This document shows, piece after piece, positions 1 through 6,412 of a stretch of DNA of 36,388 nt. The stretch's first letter is position 1. Every line of letters begins with the position of its first letter. The position numbers and the translations under genes were made by a program. The stretch is taken from assembly GCF_013815995.1 (NCBI RefSeq), contig NZ_JACDFE010000013.1, positions 1-36,388 on the forward strand. Reading direction: 5' to 3'. The notes below the pieces were generated by a model, which saw nothing but the letters and a program-made list of their open reading frames with translations, ran no database searches and was not told where the DNA came from. The stretch comes from Sporichthya sp. Its GTDB lineage: Bacteria > Actinomycetota > Actinomycetes > Sporichthyales > Sporichthyaceae.

Positions 1-2
1 GG

Positions 3-125
3 GCCGAGCACTGGAACACCGACCCGAAGCCCTTCATCTGGAAGGCGACCGCGGAGGAGATCATCGCCAAGGTCCGTCGCGGGCGTGAGGTCCTCAACCA
101 GATCAATTCGCAGACGGACCACTAG
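3..125 (+). CDS. IS630-family transposase, C-terminal end (gene runs off the left edge)
   Basis: The first 40 codons of an open frame entering from outside the window end at TAG 123-125. They read A-E-H-W-N-T-D-P-K-P-F-I-W-K-A-T and continue to a basic helix (K-V-R-R-G-R-E). This is the conserved C-terminal tail of IS630-type DDE transposases found in many actinomycete IS copies; the catalytic DDE residues would lie to the left. Whether the whole transposase is intact cannot be judged. It sits beside a broken sigma factor gene, so an IS insertion or deletion may have contributed to decay here. No terminal inverted repeat was recognised after the stop. Confidence 0.75.
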   Translation, partial: AEHWNTDPKPFIWKATAEEIIAKVRRGREVLNQINSQTDH

Positions 126-244
126 GAAGGGGCAGACGGGCCATCCGGGCGGGGTCGAACCCGCGATGTGACATCGCACGTCACGATGCGAGGGCGGGCA
201 CCGGCCGCATCGGGCCGAGTTGGACCGCGGGTGCGGTCGCCGGC

Positions 245-853
245 TCAGGTGGCCGCCAGCGGGGAATCCCGGAGCCGGAGCAGCCCGTCGCGGATCCGCG
301 TCTTGATCGTGCCGGCGGGCTCATCAAGGCGCTCGGCCACCTGGCGGTAGGTGAGTCCACCGAAGTACGCCAGCGTTATCGCCTCGCGCTGCCGGGGGGT
401 CAGTACCGAGAGCGCGGCCCGAACAGCCTCGCCCTTCAGTCGCAGTTCCACTTCGGCTGCGACCGAATCGAACTCAATGCACATGTTGCGCACGGCATAG
501 GCCGCATCGCATGTGGTCGTCACCCGCGCAGTACGCACGCGATCAACCGCGCGCCGATGCGCAAGCGTCATCACCCAGGTCATGGTGGTGCCCCGGTTCT
601 CATCGAACCGCGGGGCGTTCTGCCACATGGACCTCCTGGCAAACTTCCTCGGACTGCGCCGAATCGCGGAGGACGTGCAGGACTAGGCCGTAAACCGGCC
701 CGGCCACGCGACCGTAAAGCCGGTCGAAGCCTGCTGGTCGCCGGTCGCCACCCAGGCGAGCAGATTCTCGACCCGCTCACCTGCGCAACCGGGGTCCAGG
801 TCCTTCCCAGGCAGGCTCGAACCGTCATCGGGCGCGGTCCACGACGTCGACAC
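245..853 (-). pseudogene. SigK-like ECF sigma factor, broken by two frameshifts
   Basis: Three minus-strand frames join into one ECF sigma-70 protein. Segment 1 (start perhaps GTG 853) gives V-E-N-L-L-A-W-V-A-T-G-D-Q-Q-A. Segment 2, after about one missing base near 729, gives F-D-R-L-Y-G-R-V-A-G-P-V-Y-G and R-D-S-A-Q-S-E-E-V-C-Q-E-V (region 2.1-2.2). Segment 3, from about 628, gives M-W-Q-N-A-P-R-F-D-E-N-R-G (region 2.3-2.4), then region 4 with L-T-P-R-Q-R-E-A-I-T-L-A-Y-F-G-G-L-T-Y-R-Q-V-A. The second join lies at about 629-634 and is roughly eight bases short of the family spacing. The order and motifs match the SigK group, whose anti-sigma factor RskA is normally adjacent; none is present. 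The longest surviving frame (245-628) lacks the core-binding helices, so it is probably non-functional. Confidence 0.8.
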
Positions 854-1021
854 GCGGCCACCGATCGAGTCATGATCAGGCGGCTAGAGAACGCGGGGTC
901 CGGACAATCCCAGCCAAAGATGTCTAGAGCCGGAGTATGGCAGCGATCCGACATTCCGTCGCTGTTGCTTTTCTCAGTACCACCCGGATCGAGGGCCCAT
1001 CGATCCTGACTCTGACTCCGA

Positions 1022-1903
1022 ATGACGAGCGTGAACAACGCGATTCGTCGGCCGGCGCACGTGACTGGCGATCTCGATGTGGTGCGCGTGTTGCTCGAGC
1101 GACGCGCCGCGCGCAGCGTCCCCGGGGCACGGCGCGACCCGCACCAGATCGCTCTGGTGGTGGGCGGCGGCGGCATGCGCGGGGCCTACGTCGCGGGGAT
1201 GCTCCGCGCGCTCGAACGCGAAGGACTGCGGGACGCGTTCGACGAGGCGTACGCCTCCTCCTCCGGCGCAGCCAGCGCCGCGGCCTTCCTCACCGGCTCC
1301 GCGGATTCCGGAGCCGCGTGCTTCCCCGAGGACCTTGCCAGCCGACGCTTCATCGACACCCGGCGACTTGTGGCCCCCGGGCCGGTGGTGTCCCTGGACT
1401 ACTTCATCGACAAGGTCCTCGGCGTGCGCAAACCCCTGCGGTGGGAGGCGCTGGTCGACTCCCCCGCGCCCCTGCGCGTCGTCGCCACCGATGTCGATGA
1501 TCTGACGGCCTGGGAGCTGTATCCGCAGACGGTGCCCGACTGGAAGCTCGCGATCCGCGCCAGCGCGACGATCCCCCTGTCCGCCGGCCGAGCGGTGCCG
1601 TTCGCCGGCCACCGCTGGGTCGACGGGTCGGTCGCCGAACCACTGGCGACCGCCCGCGCCCTGGCCGGCGGCGCGACGCATGTGCTGGTGATGCTGTGCC
1701 GGGGCGAGGGCGAACTCGACCCCCGACCCATCGCCGCTCTGCCGTGGTGGAATCGCCTGGCCGATCGCCTGGTTCCTGGGCTGGGAACGCTCGCCCAGGG
1801 CACGCGCCGCTACACGGCAGAACTGGCGATCATCGACAACCACATCACCGGCGGGGCACCACGCGGCGAGCACCTGCTGGCCATCGCCGCTCCTCGGGGG
1901 TGA
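1022..1903 (+). CDS. Patatin-like phospholipase; C-terminus probably cut by a frameshift
   Basis: The 293-residue product is a patatin-family lipid acyl hydrolase. The glycine-rich oxyanion loop G-G-G-G-M-R-G is at residues 48-54. The nucleophile elbow reads A-S-S-S-G at 78-82, so the first Gly of G-x-S-x-G is Ala and the likely nucleophile is Ser80. The dyad Asp is in V-D-G-S (Asp202). The frame stops at 1901-1903 just after a run of five G. One extra G would continue the reading into 1904-2028 (V-T-S-L-C-I-D-P-D-P-V-G-R-A-V-E-I-G), which resembles the usual patatin C-terminal helix. The gene has therefore lost about 42 residues, or the G-run was miscalled. The catalytic core is complete and may still be active. 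No signal peptide is seen. It stands alone between a sigma pseudogene and a relaxase remnant. Confidence 0.8.
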   Translation: MTSVNNAIRRPAHVTGDLDVVRVLLERRAARSVPGARRDPHQIALVVGGGGMRGAYVAGMLRALEREGLRDAFDEAYASSSGAASAAAFLTGSADSGAACFPEDLASRRFIDTRRLVAPGPVVSLDYFIDKVLGVRKPLRWEALVDSPAPLRVVATDVDDLTAWELYPQTVPDWKLAIRASATIPLSAGRAVPFAGHRWVDGSVAEPLATARALAGGATHVLVMLCRGEGELDPRPIAALPWWNRLADRLVPGLGTLAQGTRRYTAELAIIDNHITGGAPRGEHLLAIAAPRG

Positions 1904-2073
1904 CCAGCCTGTGCATCGATCCCGACCCGGTGGGACGGGCGGTCGAGATCGGCGACGAGTCCATAAGCCTGCTGCTCCACACTACCCACACGACTTCCAC
2001 CAGCAGCGCGGCGACCGACACGAGCTAGAGAGCCCGTTGGGGGGAGCAGTCGCGGCGGACGACACAGCCCCCT

Positions 2074-2622
2074 GTGTGCTCCGACGCCACCTTGAATCAC
2101 CTGACGGACCATCACGGACGACCGCGGTCCCTGGCGGACCCTGGCGGCGGACGTAGCCGCGCTGGCAAACGTGCCGACTCCTGCGCCACCGTCCGCCTGC
2201 CTGCCGACCTACGTCCGCGACCACGTCGAGCTCGGCTACACGATGACGATCCACTGCGCAGAGGGGACACCGCCGACACGACCCATGTGATCGCCAGAGA
2301 GGGCATGAGCCGCGAGGCGCTCTACGTCGGATTGACCCGCGGCCGCGACGCCAACCACGCCTACGTGGTCACCGAGTCCGGCCACTCCGAGATCCACCTC
2401 GCCGATGATCCACCGACGGGGCGTCAGATTCTCGAGGCCGTACTGCGATCGCCCAGTAGCGAGGCCTCGGCAACCAACATGCTGCGGCGGCTTCAGGCTG
2501 AGCACCTGCTGTCGTTGTCCCGCGCAGGCCACTGGCCGCCAGCTCCGGATGCGGAGGCGACCCGGCCGACCTCTGCCGCGGGTCCGCACCGACCACCTCG
2601 ACCACCTGGCCTGACCCGATGA
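2074..2622 (+). pseudogene. MobF/TraA-type conjugative relaxase-helicase, C-terminal remnant with compensating frameshifts
   Basis: The last part of a TrwC/TraA-like relaxase is visible. The series is A-T-V-R-L-P-A-D (frame of 2074, ending about 2208), then Y-V-R-D-H-V-E-L-G-Y-T-M-T-I-H in the next frame (about 2210-2267), then T-A-D-T-T-H-V and G-M-S-R-E-A-L-Y-V-G-L-T-R-G-R-D-A-N back in the first frame. The block T-M-T-I-H...G-T and the L-T-R-G-R-D motif are the late UvrD/RecD-type helicase motifs V and VI of this family. An extra base near 2210 and a missing base near 2268 cancel, so about 19 codons are mistranslated inside an otherwise open frame. The relaxase domain and Walker A region are absent. 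It is a remnant of an integrative or conjugative element. Confidence 0.8.
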
Positions 2623-2678
2623 CCTCGCCCGCCCATCCGCTGGTTCACCGATCGTCCGCCACTTCCCTGGAGACCCAC

Positions 2679-2896
2679 ATGAACGTTCCACGGCACGACA
2701 GGCTCACCATGGCCGAGGCGACCGCATACACCGGCTGCAGCGAGCGCACCCTGCGGCGCTACGTCAGCGCCGGTCGGCTGCCTGCCTACCGACTAGGGCT
2801 TAGGGATCACGCCGACTGGCATTCCGTCTGGTGGATCTGGACGCGCTGGTTCAGCCGGTTCCCACGGTAAGCATCTCCGGCCGCCCCGGTCGGTAG
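2679..2896 (+). pseudogene. Excisionase / MerR-like helix-turn-helix protein broken by an 8-base insertion
   Basis: From ATG 2679 the frame reads R-L-T-M-A-E-A-T-A-Y-T-G, then S-E-R-T-L-R-R-Y-V-S-A-G-R-L-P-A-Y-R-L-G. This is the small helix-turn-helix fold of excisionases (HTH_17), which bind attachment-site DNA. After that the frame is lost and stops at 2868-2870. Removing eight bases (gggcttag, a near-duplication around 2798) restores S-R-R-L-A-F-R-L-V-D-L-D-A-L-V-Q-P-V-P-T, the expected family end, with a stop at 2894-2896. It directly follows the relaxase remnant, as excisionase genes do in actinomycete integrative elements. An ATG at 2619 would add 20 poorly conserved residues; the later ATG fits the family better. 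Confidence 0.75.
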
Positions 2897-2957
2897 GTGG
2901 TCCTTGGCCGGTGGGCAGGCTGAGGCGGCACCGGCGACATTCTCGGCGGTGGAGTCG

Positions 2958-3518
2958 CTACTCGCCGAATGGGCGCACCGGCAGGTAGTTCGCCAGGTCA
3001 CTGGGTTCGCGGTGCACGTCGAACTGCTGGAGCAACTCGACGTATCGCCGCTTGTCGAAACCGTCGAAGTGCCAGTCGTACTGGTCGAGGACATCGTCTT
3101 GAGCGGACAGAAACACGAGGTCCCGAGGAGTCGCGTCGTGCGTCCGTTCCCGTCAGCGAATGGGTGGACGCGGACCGATTCGGCGTGCGCAGCGATCCCA
3201 AGCTGCCGGGGAGTCCAGTGGCCGAGCGACCATCGATACCGAATCGTCTCGAACGACTGCACGAGGTCGGGGCCGATGTTCCAGGGAACGACGCCGATGC
3301 TCGGTTCCCGTGTGCGGTAGCCACCCGCCCAAGCCCAGATGTCGCCGTAGAGCCGCTCGTGCAGCTCCCTCAGGAACTCGTCCGACAAGAGTTCGCTCAA
3401 GGTCGTACACCGCTGCCTTGGTGAGTGGCGCCCCGAGCAGCTCACGAGCCCGCGGCGTGAGGGCCGATTCATCCTCGGCGGAGACCGGCGTCTGCCCGTA
3501 CGCCGGCGTCAGCGACAT
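2958..3518 (-). pseudogene. Fic-family AMPylating toxin, broken by two frameshifts
   Basis: The toxin begins at ATG 3518 (M-S-L-T-P-A-Y-G-Q-T-P). It shifts frame near 3394 into E-L-L-S-D-E-F-L-R-E-L-H-E-R-L-Y-G-D-I-W, and carries the catalytic Fic loop H-P-F-A-D-G-N-G-R-T-T-R (consensus H-x-F-x-D/E-G-N-G-R-x-x-R). It shifts again near 3122 into D-L-V-F-L-S-A-Q-D-D-V-L, ending R-P-F-G-E at 2958. Fic proteins transfer AMP to target proteins and act as toxins when unpaired. The intact length would be about 185 residues. Each shift is one or two bases. The surviving frames separate the N-terminal part from the catalytic loop and the C-terminal helices, so no active enzyme is expected. The start overlaps the antitoxin stop (TAATG), the usual toxin-antitoxin layout. 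Confidence 0.85.
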
Positions 3519-3673
3519 TAGGCTCGCGGCCGCCGGCCATCAAGGAACTTCTGCACCTTGGCCGACCGGACGAAGCCGTCGGGCACCGTTCGGCTTTCCA
3601 GCGCCGCGGACGCCTTCGTGGACCTGGCAGCGAACCGCTCCACGGCTTCCTTGCTCACAACGCGCCGGTCCAC
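3518..3673 (-). CDS. Putative VbhA-like antitoxin of the Fic toxin
   Basis: This small frame ends at TAA 3520-3518, sharing bases with the toxin ATG. Its C-terminal half reads K-A-S-A-A-L-E-S-R-T-V-P-D-G-F-V-R-S. The S-A-A-L-E-S stretch resembles the inhibitory helix motif [S/T]-x-x-x-E-[G/N] of class I Fic antitoxins such as VbhA, where the Glu blocks ATP in the Fic site; here the last position is Ser. Position immediately upstream of the toxin fits class I pairs. Starts GTG 3673 (51 residues) and GTG 3658 (46 residues) are possible; neither has a good ribosome-binding site. The open frame continues further upstream antisense to the methyltransferase, so the true N-terminus may have been removed at the junction near 3,700. 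Confidence 0.5.
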   Translation of the reverse strand: MDRRVVSKEAVERFAARSTKASAALESRTVPDGFVRSAKVQKFLDGRRPRA

Positions 3674-3706
3674 GACGGGCGCCAGGAACCCGACGACGGC
3701 CGTGTA

Positions 3707-4402
3707 GTGGGCACGCCGTCGTTCGGGGTCACGGCCGCGGGTGCCGAGGTCATGGACAAGCTCTCCCGCGGTCTGATGGACGGTCAGCTCCTGACCGGGA
3801 TCCTTCCGGGTGCGGGCGACCTCGCGGGCCGTCTGGCCGCCGGGGCCCGCGCCGCCGATGTCGGGTGCGGTACCGGACACGCGCTCAACCTGATGGCGCG
3901 CGCCTTCCCGGCGTCCGAGTTCCGGGGCTACGACTTCTCCGCCGAGGGGATCGCCCGCGCCCGCGCCGAGGCGGCCGAGTGGGGGCTCGGCAACGTGGAG
4001 TTCGAGATCCTGGATGTCGTCGAGCTCGCCGCGGACCCGCCCTTCGGCGTGGTGTTCGCCTTTGACGCCATCCACGACCAGGTGGACCCGGTCGGCGTCC
4101 TCGCCGCCATCCACCGTGCCCTCGAACCCGGCGGCCTGTTCCTGATAATGGACACCAAGGCGTCGAGCAGTCTCGAGAACAACCTGGAGAACCCCCTCGC
4201 CCCGATGTTGTACGCGGTCAGCACGCTGCACTGCATGACCGTCTCGCTCGCCCACGGCGGAGCGGGTCTCGGGACGATGTGGGGGGAGGAACGAGCCCGA
4301 CAGATCCTCGCTGACGCGGGCTTCGACCTGCTCGACGTCTACGACGTCCCCGACGACCCTATGGACTCGGTCTACCTCAGCCAGAGGCCGCCGACCGCCT
4401 GA
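3707..4402 (+). CDS. Class I SAM-dependent methyltransferase, N-terminal third missing
   Basis: The product is the catalytic half of a class I (Rossmann) methyltransferase. Motif I is A-D-V-G-C-G-T-G-H-A-L-N-L. The acidic loop is in G-Y-D-F-S. Motif IV is F-A-F-D-A-I-H-D-Q. The late block is C-M-T-V-S-L-A-H-G-G-A-G-L-G-T-M-W-G. Full-length relatives carry about 110-130 more residues at the N-terminus (a winged-helix dimerisation domain), absent here because the sequence turns into the antitoxin on the opposite strand. Start GTG 3707 is the earliest; ATG 3752 is another choice. The SAM site looks intact, but without the N-terminal domain substrate binding and dimerisation are doubtful. The substrate is unknown. 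Confidence 0.7.
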   Translation: MGTPSFGVTAAGAEVMDKLSRGLMDGQLLTGILPGAGDLAGRLAAGARAADVGCGTGHALNLMARAFPASEFRGYDFSAEGIARARAEAAEWGLGNVEFEILDVVELAADPPFGVVFAFDAIHDQVDPVGVLAAIHRALEPGGLFLIMDTKASSSLENNLENPLAPMLYAVSTLHCMTVSLAHGGAGLGTMWGEERARQILADAGFDLLDVYDVPDDPMDSVYLSQRPPTA

Positions 4403-4466
4403 CTCCATGGGCGAATCCGGGGTTCAGCCAAGGTAAGGCCAAAAGCCACAACGAAGCGATCCGGGG

Positions 4467-4700
4467 TCACGGGGTGGCTTTGTCGGGACCCCGTGGCGGG
4501 CTGCACCCCGGGCACAGTGTCACCGCCCCGACCCGCCACCCGCGGGCGGTCAGCCACCGCGCGACGACGCCGCCGCTGACGTCGATGTCCGGACCGCTCA
4601 GCAGCGGTCCGTCCCCGCAGCCCGCGCAGGCGATCTCGGTGACCGGACCGCGCGGCGCGCACGCCCGCCCCAGTCGCCCGCGCGACGGACGGCGCCCCAT
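4467..4700 (-). CDS. Small CxxC...CxxC protein, possible zinc ribbon
   Basis: A 77-residue frame with two cysteine pairs: C-A-G-C about residue 25 and C-P-G-C about residue 63. They are separated by V-S-G-G-V-V-A-R-W-L-T-A-R-G-W-R-V. This spacing suggests a four-cysteine metal site and resembles short actinobacterial zinc-ribbon proteins, but no family could be named. The N-terminal 20 residues are Arg-rich and may be untranslated; GTG within V-T-E-I-A is an alternative start. It lies between convergent and divergent genes with no partner. No obvious ribosome-binding site, so existence is moderately uncertain. Confidence 0.4.
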   Translation of the reverse strand: MGRRPSRGRLGRACAPRGPVTEIACAGCGDGPLLSGPDIDVSGGVVARWLTARGWRVGAVTLCPGCSPPRGPDKATP

Positions 4701-4951
4701 CGGACGGGTCGGTAGCCCGCACTACGCCGGTCGAGATCGTACCGCCCCGCCCCCGCGGCAAGACCCGGGTAGAGCTGGTCTGGAAGGCGGATCGGCCCGT
4801 GACAGGCCCGAGGCGTGGATCGCGATGATCGACGTCGACACCGTCGTCGTGAAGGGTTTGGGCGGGCAGGCGGCGGGCAGGGCGGGAGTTGCAAAGGTCA
4901 TTCTTCCTTGTGGCCCACGGCCGCAATGCCAGCTTACCAGAGAGAACCCAG

Positions 4952-5587
4952 ATGCCCCAGCTTCGTCGCCACCTCACCCGCGGGATTCTCATCGGCCTCA
5001 CCGCGGTCCTCGCACTACCAGGCACTGTGGCCGCCGCTAGCCCCACATCCGCCGCGGCACCCAAGAAGTGCACCCAGAAGATTACCGGCCAGAACGACGC
5101 CGTCCTCAGCGTGGCCAAGGGGGAGAGGCTGTGCCTGGTCGGCGCGACGCAGGTGGGTGCGGTGAACGTTGCCCCCGGCGGTTCCCTGTCGGTGACCCGC
5201 TCGACCATCACGGGGGTGACCACCTTGAACGCGGGCTTCCGCAGCCTGCGCTTCTGCGGCAGCAAGACGGTCGGCGCCATCACGGTCACCGGTGGCAAGA
5301 ATGCTGTTGTCATCGGCGGTAGCAAGAGGAACTCGTCATGTCGAGCCAACACGATTGAGGGTGCCGTGACGCTGGACGCGAACCGGGCCGGCGTCATGCT
5401 CGGCCTCAACCGGATCATGGGCGCGGTGACCGCGAGCGCCAACCAGGGGGGCACGATCATCGCTGGCAACCGGATCAGTGGCGATCTCACCTGCACCACC
5501 AACAAGCCGCGCCCGAAGAACGCTGGCAGCAAGAACGAGGTCGGCGGGACCAGGTCCGGGCAGTCCTGCGCCAGCAGCGCGTTCTAG
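4952..5587 (+). CDS. Secreted repeat protein, probable right-handed beta-helix
   Basis: From ATG 4952 the 211-residue protein has a signal peptide (basic R-R-H-L-T-R, then a hydrophobic stretch, likely cut after V-A-A-A-S or S-A-A-A). The mature part repeats a short unit of about 18-22 residues with G-A-V-x-V/T at each turn: V-G-A-V-N-V, I-T-G-V-T-T-L, V-G-A-I-T-V, E-G-A-V-T-L, M-G-A-V-T-A, S-G-D-L-T-C. N-x-I and G-N-R-I turns lie between. This is the look of a parallel beta-helix. Cysteines (six in the mature chain) are spaced so that disulfides are likely. No catalytic motif was seen; function unknown. AGAGA upstream may be a weak ribosome-binding site. A start at 4889 would put 21 residues before the signal and is less likely. 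A hairpin follows the gene. Confidence 0.7.
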   Translation: MPQLRRHLTRGILIGLTAVLALPGTVAAASPTSAAAPKKCTQKITGQNDAVLSVAKGERLCLVGATQVGAVNVAPGGSLSVTRSTITGVTTLNAGFRSLRFCGSKTVGAITVTGGKNAVVIGGSKRNSSCRANTIEGAVTLDANRAGVMLGLNRIMGAVTASANQGGTIIAGNRISGDLTCTTNKPRPKNAGSKNEVGGTRSGQSCASSAF

Positions 5588-5671
5588 CGGGTCCTCGACA
5601 CCGCCAGGCCACCCTGCCCCTTACACCTGGTCGCGAACATGTCTCACCGAATCGGCAACCCCGCTTCACCC

Positions 5672-5706
5672 TGACGCCCCGCCAGTGCAACTCTGACGGG
5701 GCGTCA
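5672..5706. terminator. GC-rich hairpin after the secreted repeat protein
   Basis: Arms tgacgccccgccag (5672-5685) and ctgacggggcgtca (5693-5706) pair at 13 of 14 positions around a 7-base loop. There is no T-run, which is common for actinobacterial terminators. It lies 84 bases after the stop at 5587. Confidence 0.6.
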
Positions 5707-6102
5707 GCGTATGTGACGGGAGTTGCCGTGATGGCGCCCACGATGACTCCAATGGATCTGGCCCTCGGCAGCCGATGGCGATCGAGGTGATCTTGGCGAC
5801 GCCACGCGCTACGAGGCCCTACCACATTCGGGCGTGCGGCGCGTCAGGTAGACGCGTCGATTTCCGATTTCTGTGTGTCCGGGCCTCGACGAGCTCTGCA
5901 TTGAATGTTGGAGAGGGTCTGCTTCTCGCGGGTTCACCCCGACGTGATCGTGAGATCATCCACGGGGTGCAGGTCGTTCCACAGGTGCAAGGATTCAGCT
6001 ACATCCCTTGTGTCAGCGCCGCCTGAACGCTGACCCCGTGTCGCCTGCTGCTTCAAGCGGTCAACGCAACGCGGGGCTCGCTGTAGCCGTGGCTGGTTCT
6101 GC
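5707..6102. other. Non-coding stretch between the repeat protein and the IS remnant
   Basis: No frame here has recognisable protein similarity or a plausible start. Parts near 6,000-6,100 may be further-decayed sequence downstream of the transposase remnant, but no family residues could be aligned. No tRNA, hairpin with T-run or repeat was seen. Confidence 0.4.
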
Positions 6103-6275
6103 TCATTTTGGGTCTTTCGCGCGCTGTCGATGCTCACGTTGGAGCGCGTCATGTTCGTGGAGCTTGAGGTTCCGGCCGGCCTCGCGGTGTACTGAGCGCG
6201 CAGGGGACAGTCGCGGCAGGCTGCTCCGAACGTCGCGACCCGGGTCTTGCTGAGCTTGCGGGTGACACCGGCCGT
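6103..6275 (-). pseudogene. IS1182-type transposase, C-terminal remnant with a frameshift
   Basis: Two minus-strand frames join near 6186. The first reads T-A-G-V-T-R-K-L-S-K-T-R-V-A-T-F-G-A and C-R-D-C-P-L-R-A-Q. The second reads G-R-N-L-K-L-H-E-H-D-A-L-Q-R-E-H-R-Q-R-A. In order they match the zinc-finger-like C-x-x-C-P-L block and following helix of IS1182 (DDE superfamily) transposases. Everything before T-A-G-V-T-R and after the K-D-P-K stop is unrecognisable, so only about 57 codons remain. It abuts the 3' end of the phosphatase gene. Confidence 0.7.
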
Positions 6276-6412
6276 GGTGCTCGTAGAAGCGCGCGGCTTT
6301 GTTGTGGAGCGCATCGCCAACGACGCCGAGTCCCGCCACCAGGCGAGACGCCTCCACCGCCCGGCCGAGGGCGTCCGCGAGCAGCACACCGTCGAGGTGG
6401 GGTGCCTGCAAG

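Noticed and set aside
148-177. Sequence resembling a tRNA T-arm (ggggtcgaacccgc) next to the transposase end, a possible attachment-site remnant
   Set aside because: With a seven-base T-loop the stem does not pair, and no acceptor or anticodon arm accompanies it.
163-177. gcgatgt-g-acatcgc inverted repeat as an IS630 end
   Set aside because: Too short and no TA target duplication or second copy could be found in the window.
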